NCBI GenBank assembly: GCA_022711695.1
Contig: JAKLEJ010000081.1
Location: 1-10,858, forward strand
Length of the DNA: 10,858 nt
Source of the DNA: Verrucomicrobiota bacterium
GTDB lineage: Bacteria; Verrucomicrobiota; Verrucomicrobiia; Limisphaerales; JACRJZ01
Direction: 5' to 3'
Shown here: one piece after another, positions 1 to 6,268 of the stretch
Position numbering within the stretch: the stretch's first letter is position 1
How the letters are laid out: each line of letters begins with the position of its first letter
The notes under the pieces: model-generated
Databases searched by the model: none
What the model saw: only the letters and a program-made list of their open reading frames with translations
What the model was told of the DNA's origin: nothing
Made by a program: the position numbers and the translations under genes

Positions 1-3000
1 TTCACCGATCCGGCCCGCAATTACCACGTCACCCCGCTGCGGCTGGCCCACACCCACCCGGAGGCCATCGACGTCGCCATCCACATCGGCCCGTTCCCCA
101 CCAACCGCCCGCCCACGGCTCGAGCCTCCGCCAGCCTGGTCCAGGCCGCCGCCGGCCAGACGGTGGCGTTCAGCGTTGCCGCTACGGACCCCAACGGCGA
201 CACGCTGGCCTACGCCTGGGATTTCGGCGACGCCGACTACAGCGTGGATAACGCGGCCAACACCGCCCATGTCTTCGGCAGCGCCGGCGAGTACCTTGTG
301 GAGGTGACCGTCAGCGACATGAAGGGCGGCGTGGCCCGGGATTCGGTGGTCGTCACGGTGGGAAACCCGGCCGCCTACAGCATCGCCGGCCGCGTCCTGG
401 ACAGCCGCAGCCAGCCCGTCTCGGGCGTGAAGGTGTTTGTCGATGCGAGCCATTATGCGTTCTCCGAGAGCGACGGATCCTACCGGCTTACCGGATTGGC
501 CGCGGGCGCGCACACCGTTCAGGCGGTGGATCCGGTGCGCGACGGCCTGTTCTTCAGCAACCCCTTTTTCAACAACCCGGTCACGGTGGGCCCGGATTTT
601 GCGGGGGCCGACCTGATTGCCACGACCAACTCGCTGGATCTTTACGTGCCCTTCGTGGCCAAGGGCGCCAACTGGAAGTACCTCGATGACGGCTCGGACC
701 CGGGCGCCGCCTGGATCGGCGCGGCCTTCAATGACAGCGGGTGGTCCAACGGCAGCGCCATTCTCGGCTACGGCGAAGGAAACGAGACCACCGTGATCCG
801 CTACGGGACCGACTCGAACGACAAGCACATGGCCTATTACTTTCGGAAAGGCTTCACCGTCACAAACCTGACCGCCTACACCAACCTGCAGCTCGAGGTT
901 CTGCGGGATGACGGCGTGATCGTGTATCTCAACGGGAGCGAAGTCTTCCGCGACAACCTGCCCGCAGGCGCAGTCACCAACCAAACCCCGGCCCTGGATG
1001 CAGTCGAGCCCAGCTCCTACCTGACCCGCACCCTGAGCCTCGGCGCCCTGCAAGCCGGCAGCAATGTCATCGCCGCCGAAATCCACCAGGCCGATCCGAC
1101 CAGCTCGGACGTCAACTTCGACCTGGCGCTGAGCGGCTTGAGCCTCGCCAGCGCCTCGAGCATCAGCGTGGTCTATCTGACCCAGCCCTCCCTGCTCGAC
1201 CGGGTGTCAACCCCGACCAACCTCGTGCTGCAGGCCGCAGCCCGCAGCTTGGCGACCCCGGCAAGCCGCGTGACATTCTATGCCGATGGCGCCCGGCTGG
1301 GCGAGGATGCGGCCGAACCGTTCAGCTTGGTGTGGACCAACCCGGCCGTCGGGAATCACACCCTTGTGGCTGTGGCCGTCTTCGGTGGCGGCAGCGTCAC
1401 CTCGGCCCCGGTCGCCATCACGGTGACGCCGCCTGAACCGGCGCCGCCCCCGGCGGTCCCGCTCGAGTTTGTGCCCACCAACGGCTTCTGGAGCTACTTC
1501 TGCACCAACGTGGGCGCGCCGGCTTCCTGGCAGTCGCCCGCCTTTAACGACACGTCCTGGCGCCGCGGCCAGGCCCGGCTCGGCTTTGCCTCCAGCACCA
1601 ATGGATTCGGCACGGTCTTCTACGGCGGGCCCAGCTCGGCGCGCTACACCGCCGCCTACTTCCGCTGCGCCTTTCTGGCGCAGGACCCGGACGCGGTCAC
1701 CAACCTGACGCTCGACCTCCAGCGGGACGACGGGGCGGTCATCTACCTCAATGGCCTCGAGGTCGCGCGCCACAACCTCAGCAACGGCATCGCCGTCGCC
1801 TACTCGACCCTGGCCTCGAACGCCGCGGACAACGGCAGCACCGTCTTTTCCGTTGCGATCCCCGCCTCTCACCTCCGGGCGGGCAGCAATCTCCTCGCCG
1901 CCGAGGTCCATCAGAGTTCCGCGACCAGCTCCGACCTGCTCTTTGCGCTCGGGCTGCGAGGCCTGGCTTGGACCAACCGCCCCAGAGGAGTGTGGCTGAC
2001 GGCGCCGCTCGACGAGGCGCCGATCCAATTGCCTGCTTCAGTGACCCTGGCCGCCGACGCGGTCGCCGGGGGCGACCTGGCCATCGCCCGTGTCGAGTTT
2101 TTCGTCGAAGGTATCCGCCTGGGCGAAGACGCCTCCAGGCCATACACCTTCGACTGGACCAACCCGCCCGCCGGGGCCTTCGAGCTGACCGCGGTGCTGC
2201 GGGACACGGCCGGCGGCATGGCCACCAGCGCCCCTGTCCGAGTCACTCTGGCTCCGCCGCCGCCGGCGCGGGCGCTGATCTCCTTTGGCGAAACCTGGCG
2301 CTACCTGGACGACGGGTCCGACCAGGGAACGAACTGGGTCCAGCCCGGTTTCAACGACCGCGCCTGGTGGGCGGGGCCCGCCAAGCTCGGCTACGGCAAC
2401 GATGGCGAGAGCACCACCGTCGGCTTCGGACCGGATCCCGCCCGGAAGTTCGTCACCACCTATTTCCGCAAAACGTTTGTCGCGCCCAACCCGGCCGAGT
2501 TCGGCGCCCTGCTCCTGCGCCTGGTCCGCGATGACGGCGCGGCCGTCTTTCTCAACGGAAAAGAAGTCTGGCGCGCGAACCTGCCCCCCTTCGCGCTCTC
2601 CTTCAATTCCCTGGCCATGGACGCACTCGACGCGCCCGCTGAAACCTCGCCCGTCGAGGCCCGCCTGCCGGTGTCCGGGCTGGTCGTCGGCACGAACGCG
2701 ATCGCCGTCGAATTGCACCAGGCCACCGTGGCCAGCAGCGACCTGGGATTCGATCTCGCCCTGGCGGGTCTCGCCGCCAGCAATCCGTCCCCGGCGCTCT
2801 ACCTCACCAGCCCCGCCGACGATGCCTGGTTCCCCTTGGGCGCCACCTTGTCGCTGTCGGCGCATGCGGCGCTGCCGGACACCGTCAGCCGGGTCGAATA
2901 CTTCGACGGCGAGGCCCGCATCGGCCAGGCCGCTGCCGCGCCCTTTGGCTTCTCCTGGGCCGGAGCCGCTGAGGGGGTGCATCTCCTGAGCGCTCGCGCC

Positions 3001-4611
3001 ACCTACGGCCCCGGCCTCCTGGCGACCAGTCCGCCGGTCCGCATCCGCGTCGCCAGCCCGGCCCCGCCGGTCGCCCCCATCGAGGATCTGCTCATCCCGG
3101 CGCTCGCGGACTGGAAGTACTGGGACAGCCCGGTCGCGCCCGCCGCTGGCTGGGCCAGCCCGCAGTTTGACGATGCCGCCGGGCCCCAGGAACTCGCGCG
3201 ATTCGGGTGGGGCCTGGACGGCGAACGCACGGCTCTCACCGAAGGGCGCATCGCCCAGTATTTCAGGCGTCAGTTCCATGTCAGCGAGCCCGCGCTCTAC
3301 TCGGCCCTGGTGTTTCAGCTCGCCCGGGACGACGGCGCGGTGGTCTATCTGAACGGCCGGGAAGTGTTTCGCAGCAACATGCCGGAAGGCCCGGTGGGCC
3401 CCGCCACCCTGGCCCTCGCCACCGTGAACACGCCGGACGAGACGAGCTGGTTCGAGGCCGTGATCCCGGCGTCCGGCTCCGGGCTCCTGCCCGGCATCAA
3501 CGTCGTGGCGGTCGAGCTTCACCAGGCCAGCGCCACCAGTTCCGACGCTGGGTTCGACCTGCAATTGACCGGCAGCGGAACGACCGCCTCGCGGATTTAC
3601 CTCAGCCATCCTTTCGACAACTCGCTCGTTCCGCGCGAGGCGACGCTCCAACTCCTGGCCCAGGCCTGGCCGGGCACGAACGCGGCCATCAGTCGTGTCG
3701 AGTTCCTGGTGGATGGAAAACTCCTCTGGGAGGTCTCGGCCCCGCCTTACGGCTATCTTTGGTCGAATCTTCCTCCGCAGACTCACACCCTCACGGCGCG
3801 GGCCACAGACACGCGCGGGCGGGTCACGCTCTCCGATCCGGTGCGGATCACCGTGGCGCTCCCGGCGGTCACAAACCTGCTGGTGGCTACGAACTCGGTC
3901 TGGAAGTATCTCGACAACGGCTCCAACCAGGGGACGAACTGGACGCGGCTGGATTACGACGACCGCGCCTGGAAATCCGGCCGGGCCGAGCTGGGGTATG
4001 GCGACGGCGGGGAAGCCACCACCAACAGCTACGGGCCCAGCAGCGGCAACAAATACGTCACCACCTACTACCGGCATGCCTTCCTGGCGCCGCCCGAAGA
4101 GAATTTCACGAACCTGCTCTTCCGGCTGCTTCGGGACGACGGGGCCGTGGTCCATCTCAATGGCCGCGAGGTTTTTCGCAGCAACATGCCGGCCGGCGCG
4201 CTCACCTACCAGACTTACGCCTCCGCCGCGGTTTCCGGCAATGACGAGAAGACCTTCTTTGCCACGGCCGTTCCCATCGCAGGCTTGCTGCCGGGCACGA
4301 ATGTCATCGCCGTCGAGATCCACCAGTCCGATCCGGGCAGCAGCGACCTGAGCTTCGCCCTCGAGGTGACGGGCCTCGGTTTCCTGGACGATTCCGTTCC
4401 GCAATGGCTGGAGGCGGAACAATCCGGCGGCCAAATCGTGTTGCGCTGGCCGCTCAGCGCGCGCGGCTACCGCGTCTATAGCGCCGATTGGCTGCAGCCC
4501 GCCGGCGCCTGGACCCCGGTGCTCGTGCCGCCGGTCGTCAGCAACGGCTGGAACACGATCGCGCTTCCAGCCGCCTCGGGGCTCCAGTTGTTCCGCCTCG
4601 GCCAGCCTTGA
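1..4611 (+). CDS. Giant modular secreted protein (PKD, carboxypeptidase-regulatory-like, five DDG/YLNG modules, four Ig-like domains), 5'-truncated
   Basis: The frame is open from base 1 to the TGA at 4609–4611, so the window holds 1,536 codons of a longer gene. A GTG at 163 lies inside the PKD domain and is not a credible start. Order of domains: residual upstream domain (1–105, ending 'DVAIHIGPFPTN'), PKD (about 106–360, with WDFGD and 'GEYLVEVTVSD'), CarboxypepD_reg-like beta sandwich (about 370–600, 'SIAGRVLDSRSQPVSGVKV'), then five ~170-residue modules alternating with four ~90-residue Ig-like domains, and a C-terminal tail (4384–4611, 'GGQIVLRWP…LQLFRL') common at the ends of exported verrucomicrobial proteins. 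The upstream remnant resembles the stretch after M11/gametolysin-like peptidase domains, so the missing N-terminus could be a metalloprotease; this is inference. The visible part has no catalytic motif, anchor or membrane segment. It is probably an extracellular or surface protein for binding or adhesion. Function is not established. Confidence 0.93.
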   Translation, partial: FTDPARNYHVTPLRLAHTHPEAIDVAIHIGPFPTNRPPTARASASLVQAAAGQTVAFSVAATDPNGDTLAYAWDFGDADYSVDNAANTAHVFGSAGEYLVEVTVSDMKGGVARDSVVVTVGNPAAYSIAGRVLDSRSQPVSGVKVFVDASHYAFSESDGSYRLTGLAAGAHTVQAVDPVRDGLFFSNPFFNNPVTVGPDFAGADLIATTNSLDLYVPFVAKGANWKYLDDGSDPGAAWIGAAFNDSGWSNGSAILGYGEGNETTVIRYGTDSNDKHMAYYFRKGFTVTNLTAYTNLQLEVLRDDGVIVYLNGSEVFRDNLPAGAVTNQTPALDAVEPSSYLTRTLSLGALQAGSNVIAAEIHQADPTSSDVNFDLALSGLSLASASSISVVYLTQPSLLDRVSTPTNLVLQAAARSLATPASRVTFYADGARLGEDAAEPFSLVWTNPAVGNHTLVAVAVFGGGSVTSAPVAITVTPPEPAPPPAVPLEFVPTNGFWSYFCTNVGAPASWQSPAFNDTSWRRGQARLGFASSTNGFGTVFYGGPSSARYTAAYFRCAFLAQDPDAVTNLTLDLQRDDGAVIYLNGLEVARHNLSNGIAVAYSTLASNAADNGSTVFSVAIPASHLRAGSNLLAAEVHQSSATSSDLLFALGLRGLAWTNRPRGVWLTAPLDEAPIQLPASVTLAADAVAGGDLAIARVEFFVEGIRLGEDASRPYTFDWTNPPAGAFELTAVLRDTAGGMATSAPVRVTLAPPPPARALISFGETWRYLDDGSDQGTNWVQPGFNDRAWWAGPAKLGYGNDGESTTVGFGPDPARKFVTTYFRKTFVAPNPAEFGALLLRLVRDDGAAVFLNGKEVWRANLPPFALSFNSLAMDALDAPAETSPVEARLPVSGLVVGTNAIAVELHQATVASSDLGFDLALAGLAASNPSPALYLTSPADDAWFPLGATLSLSAHAALPDTVSRVEYFDGEARIGQAAAAPFGFSWAGAAEGVHLLSARATYGPGLLATSPPVRIRVASPAPPVAPIEDLLIPALADWKYWDSPVAPAAGWASPQFDDAAGPQELARFGWGLDGERTALTEGRIAQYFRRQFHVSEPALYSALVFQLARDDGAVVYLNGREVFRSNMPEGPVGPATLALATVNTPDETSWFEAVIPASGSGLLPGINVVAVELHQASATSSDAGFDLQLTGSGTTASRIYLSHPFDNSLVPREATLQLLAQAWPGTNAAISRVEFLVDGKLLWEVSAPPYGYLWSNLPPQTHTLTARATDTRGRVTLSDPVRITVALPAVTNLLVATNSVWKYLDNGSNQGTNWTRLDYDDRAWKSGRAELGYGDGGEATTNSYGPSSGNKYVTTYYRHAFLAPPEENFTNLLFRLLRDDGAVVHLNGREVFRSNMPAGALTYQTYASAAVSGNDEKTFFATAVPIAGLLPGTNVIAVEIHQSDPGSSDLSFALEVTGLGFLDDSVPQWLEAEQSGGQIVLRWPLSARGYRVYSADWLQPAGAWTPVLVPPVVSNGWNTIALPAASGLQLFRLGQP
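640..4383 (+). repeat. Protein-level tandem array: five DDG/YLNG modules interleaved with four Ig-like (Big_7-type) domains
   Basis: Modules lie at about 640–1158, 1456–1977, 2269–2781, 3082–3578 and 3874–4383. Each has an aromatic W-x-Y/F start, an 'F(N/D)D…W' segment, a 'YFR…F' strand, the signature (R)DDG-(A/V)-V-(V/I/F)-(Y/F/H)-LNG-(x)-EV and a closing 'G(T/S)N(V/L)(I/L)A(A/V)E(I/V/L)HQ…SSD…F.L.L.GL'. The DDG plus YLNG turn recalls galactose-binding-like and PA14 jelly rolls, so carbohydrate binding is a reasonable but unproven guess. The Ig-like domains (about 1162–1431, 1987–2256, 2797–3054, 3592–3861) share 'VYLTSP…', 'RVEFFVDGxxLGE…PYxFxW(T/S)N' and '(S/D)PVRITV', matching Big_7 (PF17957). 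Modules 1, 3 and 5 keep 'W(K/R)YLD(D/N)GS(D/N)xG', which modules 2 and 4 have lost. Confidence 0.85.
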
Positions 4612-4742
4612 GCCGGCGCGCCGGGTCTCCAGAAGTCAGGAGGCGGTCGGGAACGGAGGCGCGCCCGGCAGGCGAGCGGCGCGGGGGCCCGATCCGTCAA
4701 TGGGCGTGACTCCGGCCTCCCCCTCGCGTAATCTGCGCGGCG

Positions 4743-5393
4743 ATGCGGATGAATGCGGAGGCAGGCGCGGCTTCGGACAGCGACCTGGTGCGGCTGGCCC
4801 GCGCCGGCGATTTCGGAGCCTTCGAGCAGCTCGTGGAACGCCACGAGCGCGCCGTCTATTCGCTTGCCCGGCGCATGCTTCAATCCGAACAGGATGCTGA
4901 GGACATCACCCAGCAGACCTTCATCAGCGCCCTGCAGCACTTGCGCGATTTCCGCGAGGAGGGCGCGTTTGGCGGCTGGCTGATGCGCATCGCCACCCAC
5001 GCCGCGCTCAAGGTGCTGCGCCGCCGTCGAATCGCCCCGATGACCTCCCTCGAGGCGGCCACCGAGCCTGAGGAAGGCTACGAGGGAATCAGCCGCCCCG
5101 AATACATCGCCGATTGGTCGCAATCGCCCGAGGCGCTGGCCCAGCGCCATGAAACCCGGCGCCTGATCGAAGAGGCCCTGGCGAACCTGGACGAGAAGCA
5201 CCGCCTGGTCTTTGTCCTGCGCGATGTCGAGGGGTTGTCCGTCCGGGAAACGGCCGAGGCCCTCGGGCTGAGCGAGGCCAATGTGAAAGTGCGGCTGCTG
5301 CGGGCCCGGCTGCAACTGCGGGAGCAGCTCACCCGGGCGTTCGGCGATCCGACGCGCCGGATCGCGCGCGATCCCAATCACTCGCATGACTGA
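4743..5393 (+). CDS. ECF-family RNA polymerase sigma factor (sigma-70 family, RpoE-like)
   Basis: The 216-residue product has the usual two-domain ECF layout. Sigma region 2 covers about residues 14–96: 'DLVRLARAGDFGAFEQLVER', the region 2.2 core 'DAEDITQQTF' (51–60) that contacts the beta' clamp, and 'GGWLMRIATHAAL' followed by the basic run RRRR (93–96). A linker (97–136) leads to sigma region 4 (about 137–195), with 'LDEKHRLVFVLRDVEGLSV' and the helix-turn-helix 'ETAEALGLSEANVKVRLLRA' that reads the -35 element. There is no SnoaL-like or other C-terminal extension. It directs core polymerase to a small regulon, probably under control of the zinc-finger protein encoded at 5945. The ATG at 4743 is used; an ATG two codons later (4749) is equally possible because neither has a Shine-Dalgarno motif. 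The last 8 bases overlap the next gene (ATGACTGA), which implies coupled translation. The stimulus cannot be read from the sequence. Confidence 0.95.
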   Translation: MRMNAEAGAASDSDLVRLARAGDFGAFEQLVERHERAVYSLARRMLQSEQDAEDITQQTFISALQHLRDFREEGAFGGWLMRIATHAALKVLRRRRIAPMTSLEAATEPEEGYEGISRPEYIADWSQSPEALAQRHETRRLIEEALANLDEKHRLVFVLRDVEGLSVRETAEALGLSEANVKVRLLRARLQLREQLTRAFGDPTRRIARDPNHSHD

Positions 5394-5856
5394 ACCGGCG
5401 GACACTTTCACTGGACGGGGCGGATGGTGGGTGGCCGGGCAAGCCGGGCTCTCCGTGGCGGTGTGCGTTTTGGGAATCGTCTTTCGCGGCCCGACCGGCG
5501 CGGTCGAAACGGCCGCGGGAGGGGCGCTGATGGGCTTGTGCGCGCTGACGGGCATCCTGGGCGTCCTGGCCCATGGCCGAAGGCTCACGCCGTTTCCCAA
5601 GCCGCCGGCCGGAACCGAACTGATCCAGCAGGGCATTTACGCCCGCATCCGCCATCCCCTTTACACCTGCAACCTCTGCGGCTTCTTCGGCTGGGCGCTG
5701 CTCTGGGGTAGCCGGAGCGCCTTGGCGGCGGCCCTGGGCGCGGTGTTCTTCTTTCATGTCAAAGCCCGCTGCGAGGAAAAGTGGCTGCGCGAACGATTTC
5801 CCGCCTATCGGGCCTACGAAAAACGCGTGAAACGGTTCATCCCGGGGCTCTGGTGA
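5386..5856 (+). CDS. Integral-membrane methyltransferase of the isoprenylcysteine carboxyl methyltransferase / PEMT family
   Basis: The 156-residue protein has hydrophobic segments at about residues 15–34, 42–63 and 95–123, and the family's C-terminal S-adenosylmethionine-binding half: 'GIYARIRHPLYT' (83–94, with RHP-x-Y), then 'EEKWLRERFPAYRAYEKRVKRFIP' spread over 130–153. In characterised ICMT/PEMT members the RHPxY and EE motifs bind SAM and the methyl acceptor at the membrane face; bacterial homologues act on lipids, quinone-like or other small hydrophobic acceptors, and the acceptor here is unknown. The length is normal for bacterial members, and both key motifs are intact. The start overlaps the sigma stop (ATG at 5386, TGA at 5391–5393) and has no separate ribosome site, so translation should be coupled. 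Its position between the sigma gene and the anti-sigma-like gene suggests co-regulation with the stress response, which is inference. A purely housekeeping lipid methyltransferase is the alternative. Confidence 0.9.
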   Translation: MTEPADTFTGRGGWWVAGQAGLSVAVCVLGIVFRGPTGAVETAAGGALMGLCALTGILGVLAHGRRLTPFPKPPAGTELIQQGIYARIRHPLYTCNLCGFFGWALLWGSRSALAAALGAVFFFHVKARCEEKWLRERFPAYRAYEKRVKRFIPGLW

Positions 5857-5897
5857 AAACCCGCTCAAAACCGATGGACCCCGCCGGCGAAGCCGCC

Positions 5898-5926
5898 TGT
5901 AACTTTTTGCCCCCGCCCGGCTCAAT
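5898..5926 (+). promoter_or_regulatory. Candidate ECF-type promoter upstream of the anti-sigma-like gene
   Basis: TGTAAC at 5898–5903, followed by a T-run, resembles the 'AAC'-containing -35 boxes recognised by ECF sigma factors. After a 17-base spacer, CTCAAT at 5921–5926 could serve as the -10. It ends 18 bases before the ATG of the zf-HC2 gene and sits in the 88-bp gap after the methyltransferase gene. The stretch is less GC-rich than its surroundings. Autoregulation of the anti-sigma gene by the adjacent sigma would make biological sense, but the -10 is a poor match to the usual CGTC-type ECF element, so this is tentative. Confidence 0.3.
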
Positions 5927-5944
5927 CCCTGATGGACAGTCGCC

Positions 5945-6193
5945 ATGAAATGCCAGGACCTGCTCAAGCTGTTGAATGACTACGTGGATGGCACGGTGGA
6001 TCCGGCCGTGTGCGCGGAGTTCGAGAAGCACATGGCCGGCTGCAACCCGTGCCAGGTGGTCGTGGACAACATCCGGGGCGCAATCACCCTTTACAAGAAC
6101 GGGCAGCCCTACGAACTGCCCCTGCCCTTCCGCGAGCGCCTTCACGCGACGCTGCGGGAGTGCTGGAAGCAGCCCCCACCCGCCCAGGACTGA
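5945..6193 (+). CDS. Small soluble zf-HC2 (ZAS-type) anti-sigma-factor-like protein
   Basis: This 82-residue protein has the zinc-binding anti-sigma (ZAS) signature Cys3–x25–His29–x3–Cys33–x2–Cys36 (HMAGCNPC at 29–36). The spacing is the same as that of Streptomyces RsrA as I recall it (C11, H37, C41, C44). A fifth cysteine (23) lies in the helix before the motif. There is no transmembrane helix; the C-terminal half (about 45–82) is a short amphipathic stretch, 'ITLYKNGQPYELPLPFRERL', enough to wrap the sigma factor as the fourth ZAS helix does. The known role of the family is to sequester a cognate ECF sigma and release it when the zinc site is oxidised or otherwise changed. The cognate here is most likely the sigma factor at 4743–5393, separated only by the methyltransferase gene. 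The start at 5945 places Cys3 correctly; no strong Shine-Dalgarno is visible. Anti-sigma activity is inferred from motif and context. Confidence 0.85.
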   Translation: MKCQDLLKLLNDYVDGTVDPAVCAEFEKHMAGCNPCQVVVDNIRGAITLYKNGQPYELPLPFRERLHATLRECWKQPPPAQD

Positions 6194-6268
6194 AGGACCG
6201 CTCCAGTCTCCGGGCCTCCGGCCATCTTTTGGCTTCCCTTTCCGCTTGCCCTGGGGCTTTAATGCCTT

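Noticed and set aside
2038..4434. A 798-codon open frame on the minus strand opposite the modular protein gene
   Set aside because: It is the antisense shadow of a GC-rich coding strand. Its product is rich in Arg/Gly with no domain, while the plus-strand frame has clear repeated domains. The 273-codon minus frame at 1207–2028 is rejected for the same reason.
4613..4624. Perfect 12-base palindrome ccggcgcgccgg right after the stop of the modular protein gene
   Set aside because: It has no loop and no T-run, so it is not a rho-independent terminator; such palindromes are expected in very GC-rich DNA.
4707..4732. TGAC (4707–4710) and CGTAAT (4727–4732) as a promoter for the sigma gene
   Set aside because: Each box is only a partial match to any sigma consensus and the -10 ends 10 bases before the ATG. 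There is too little support.
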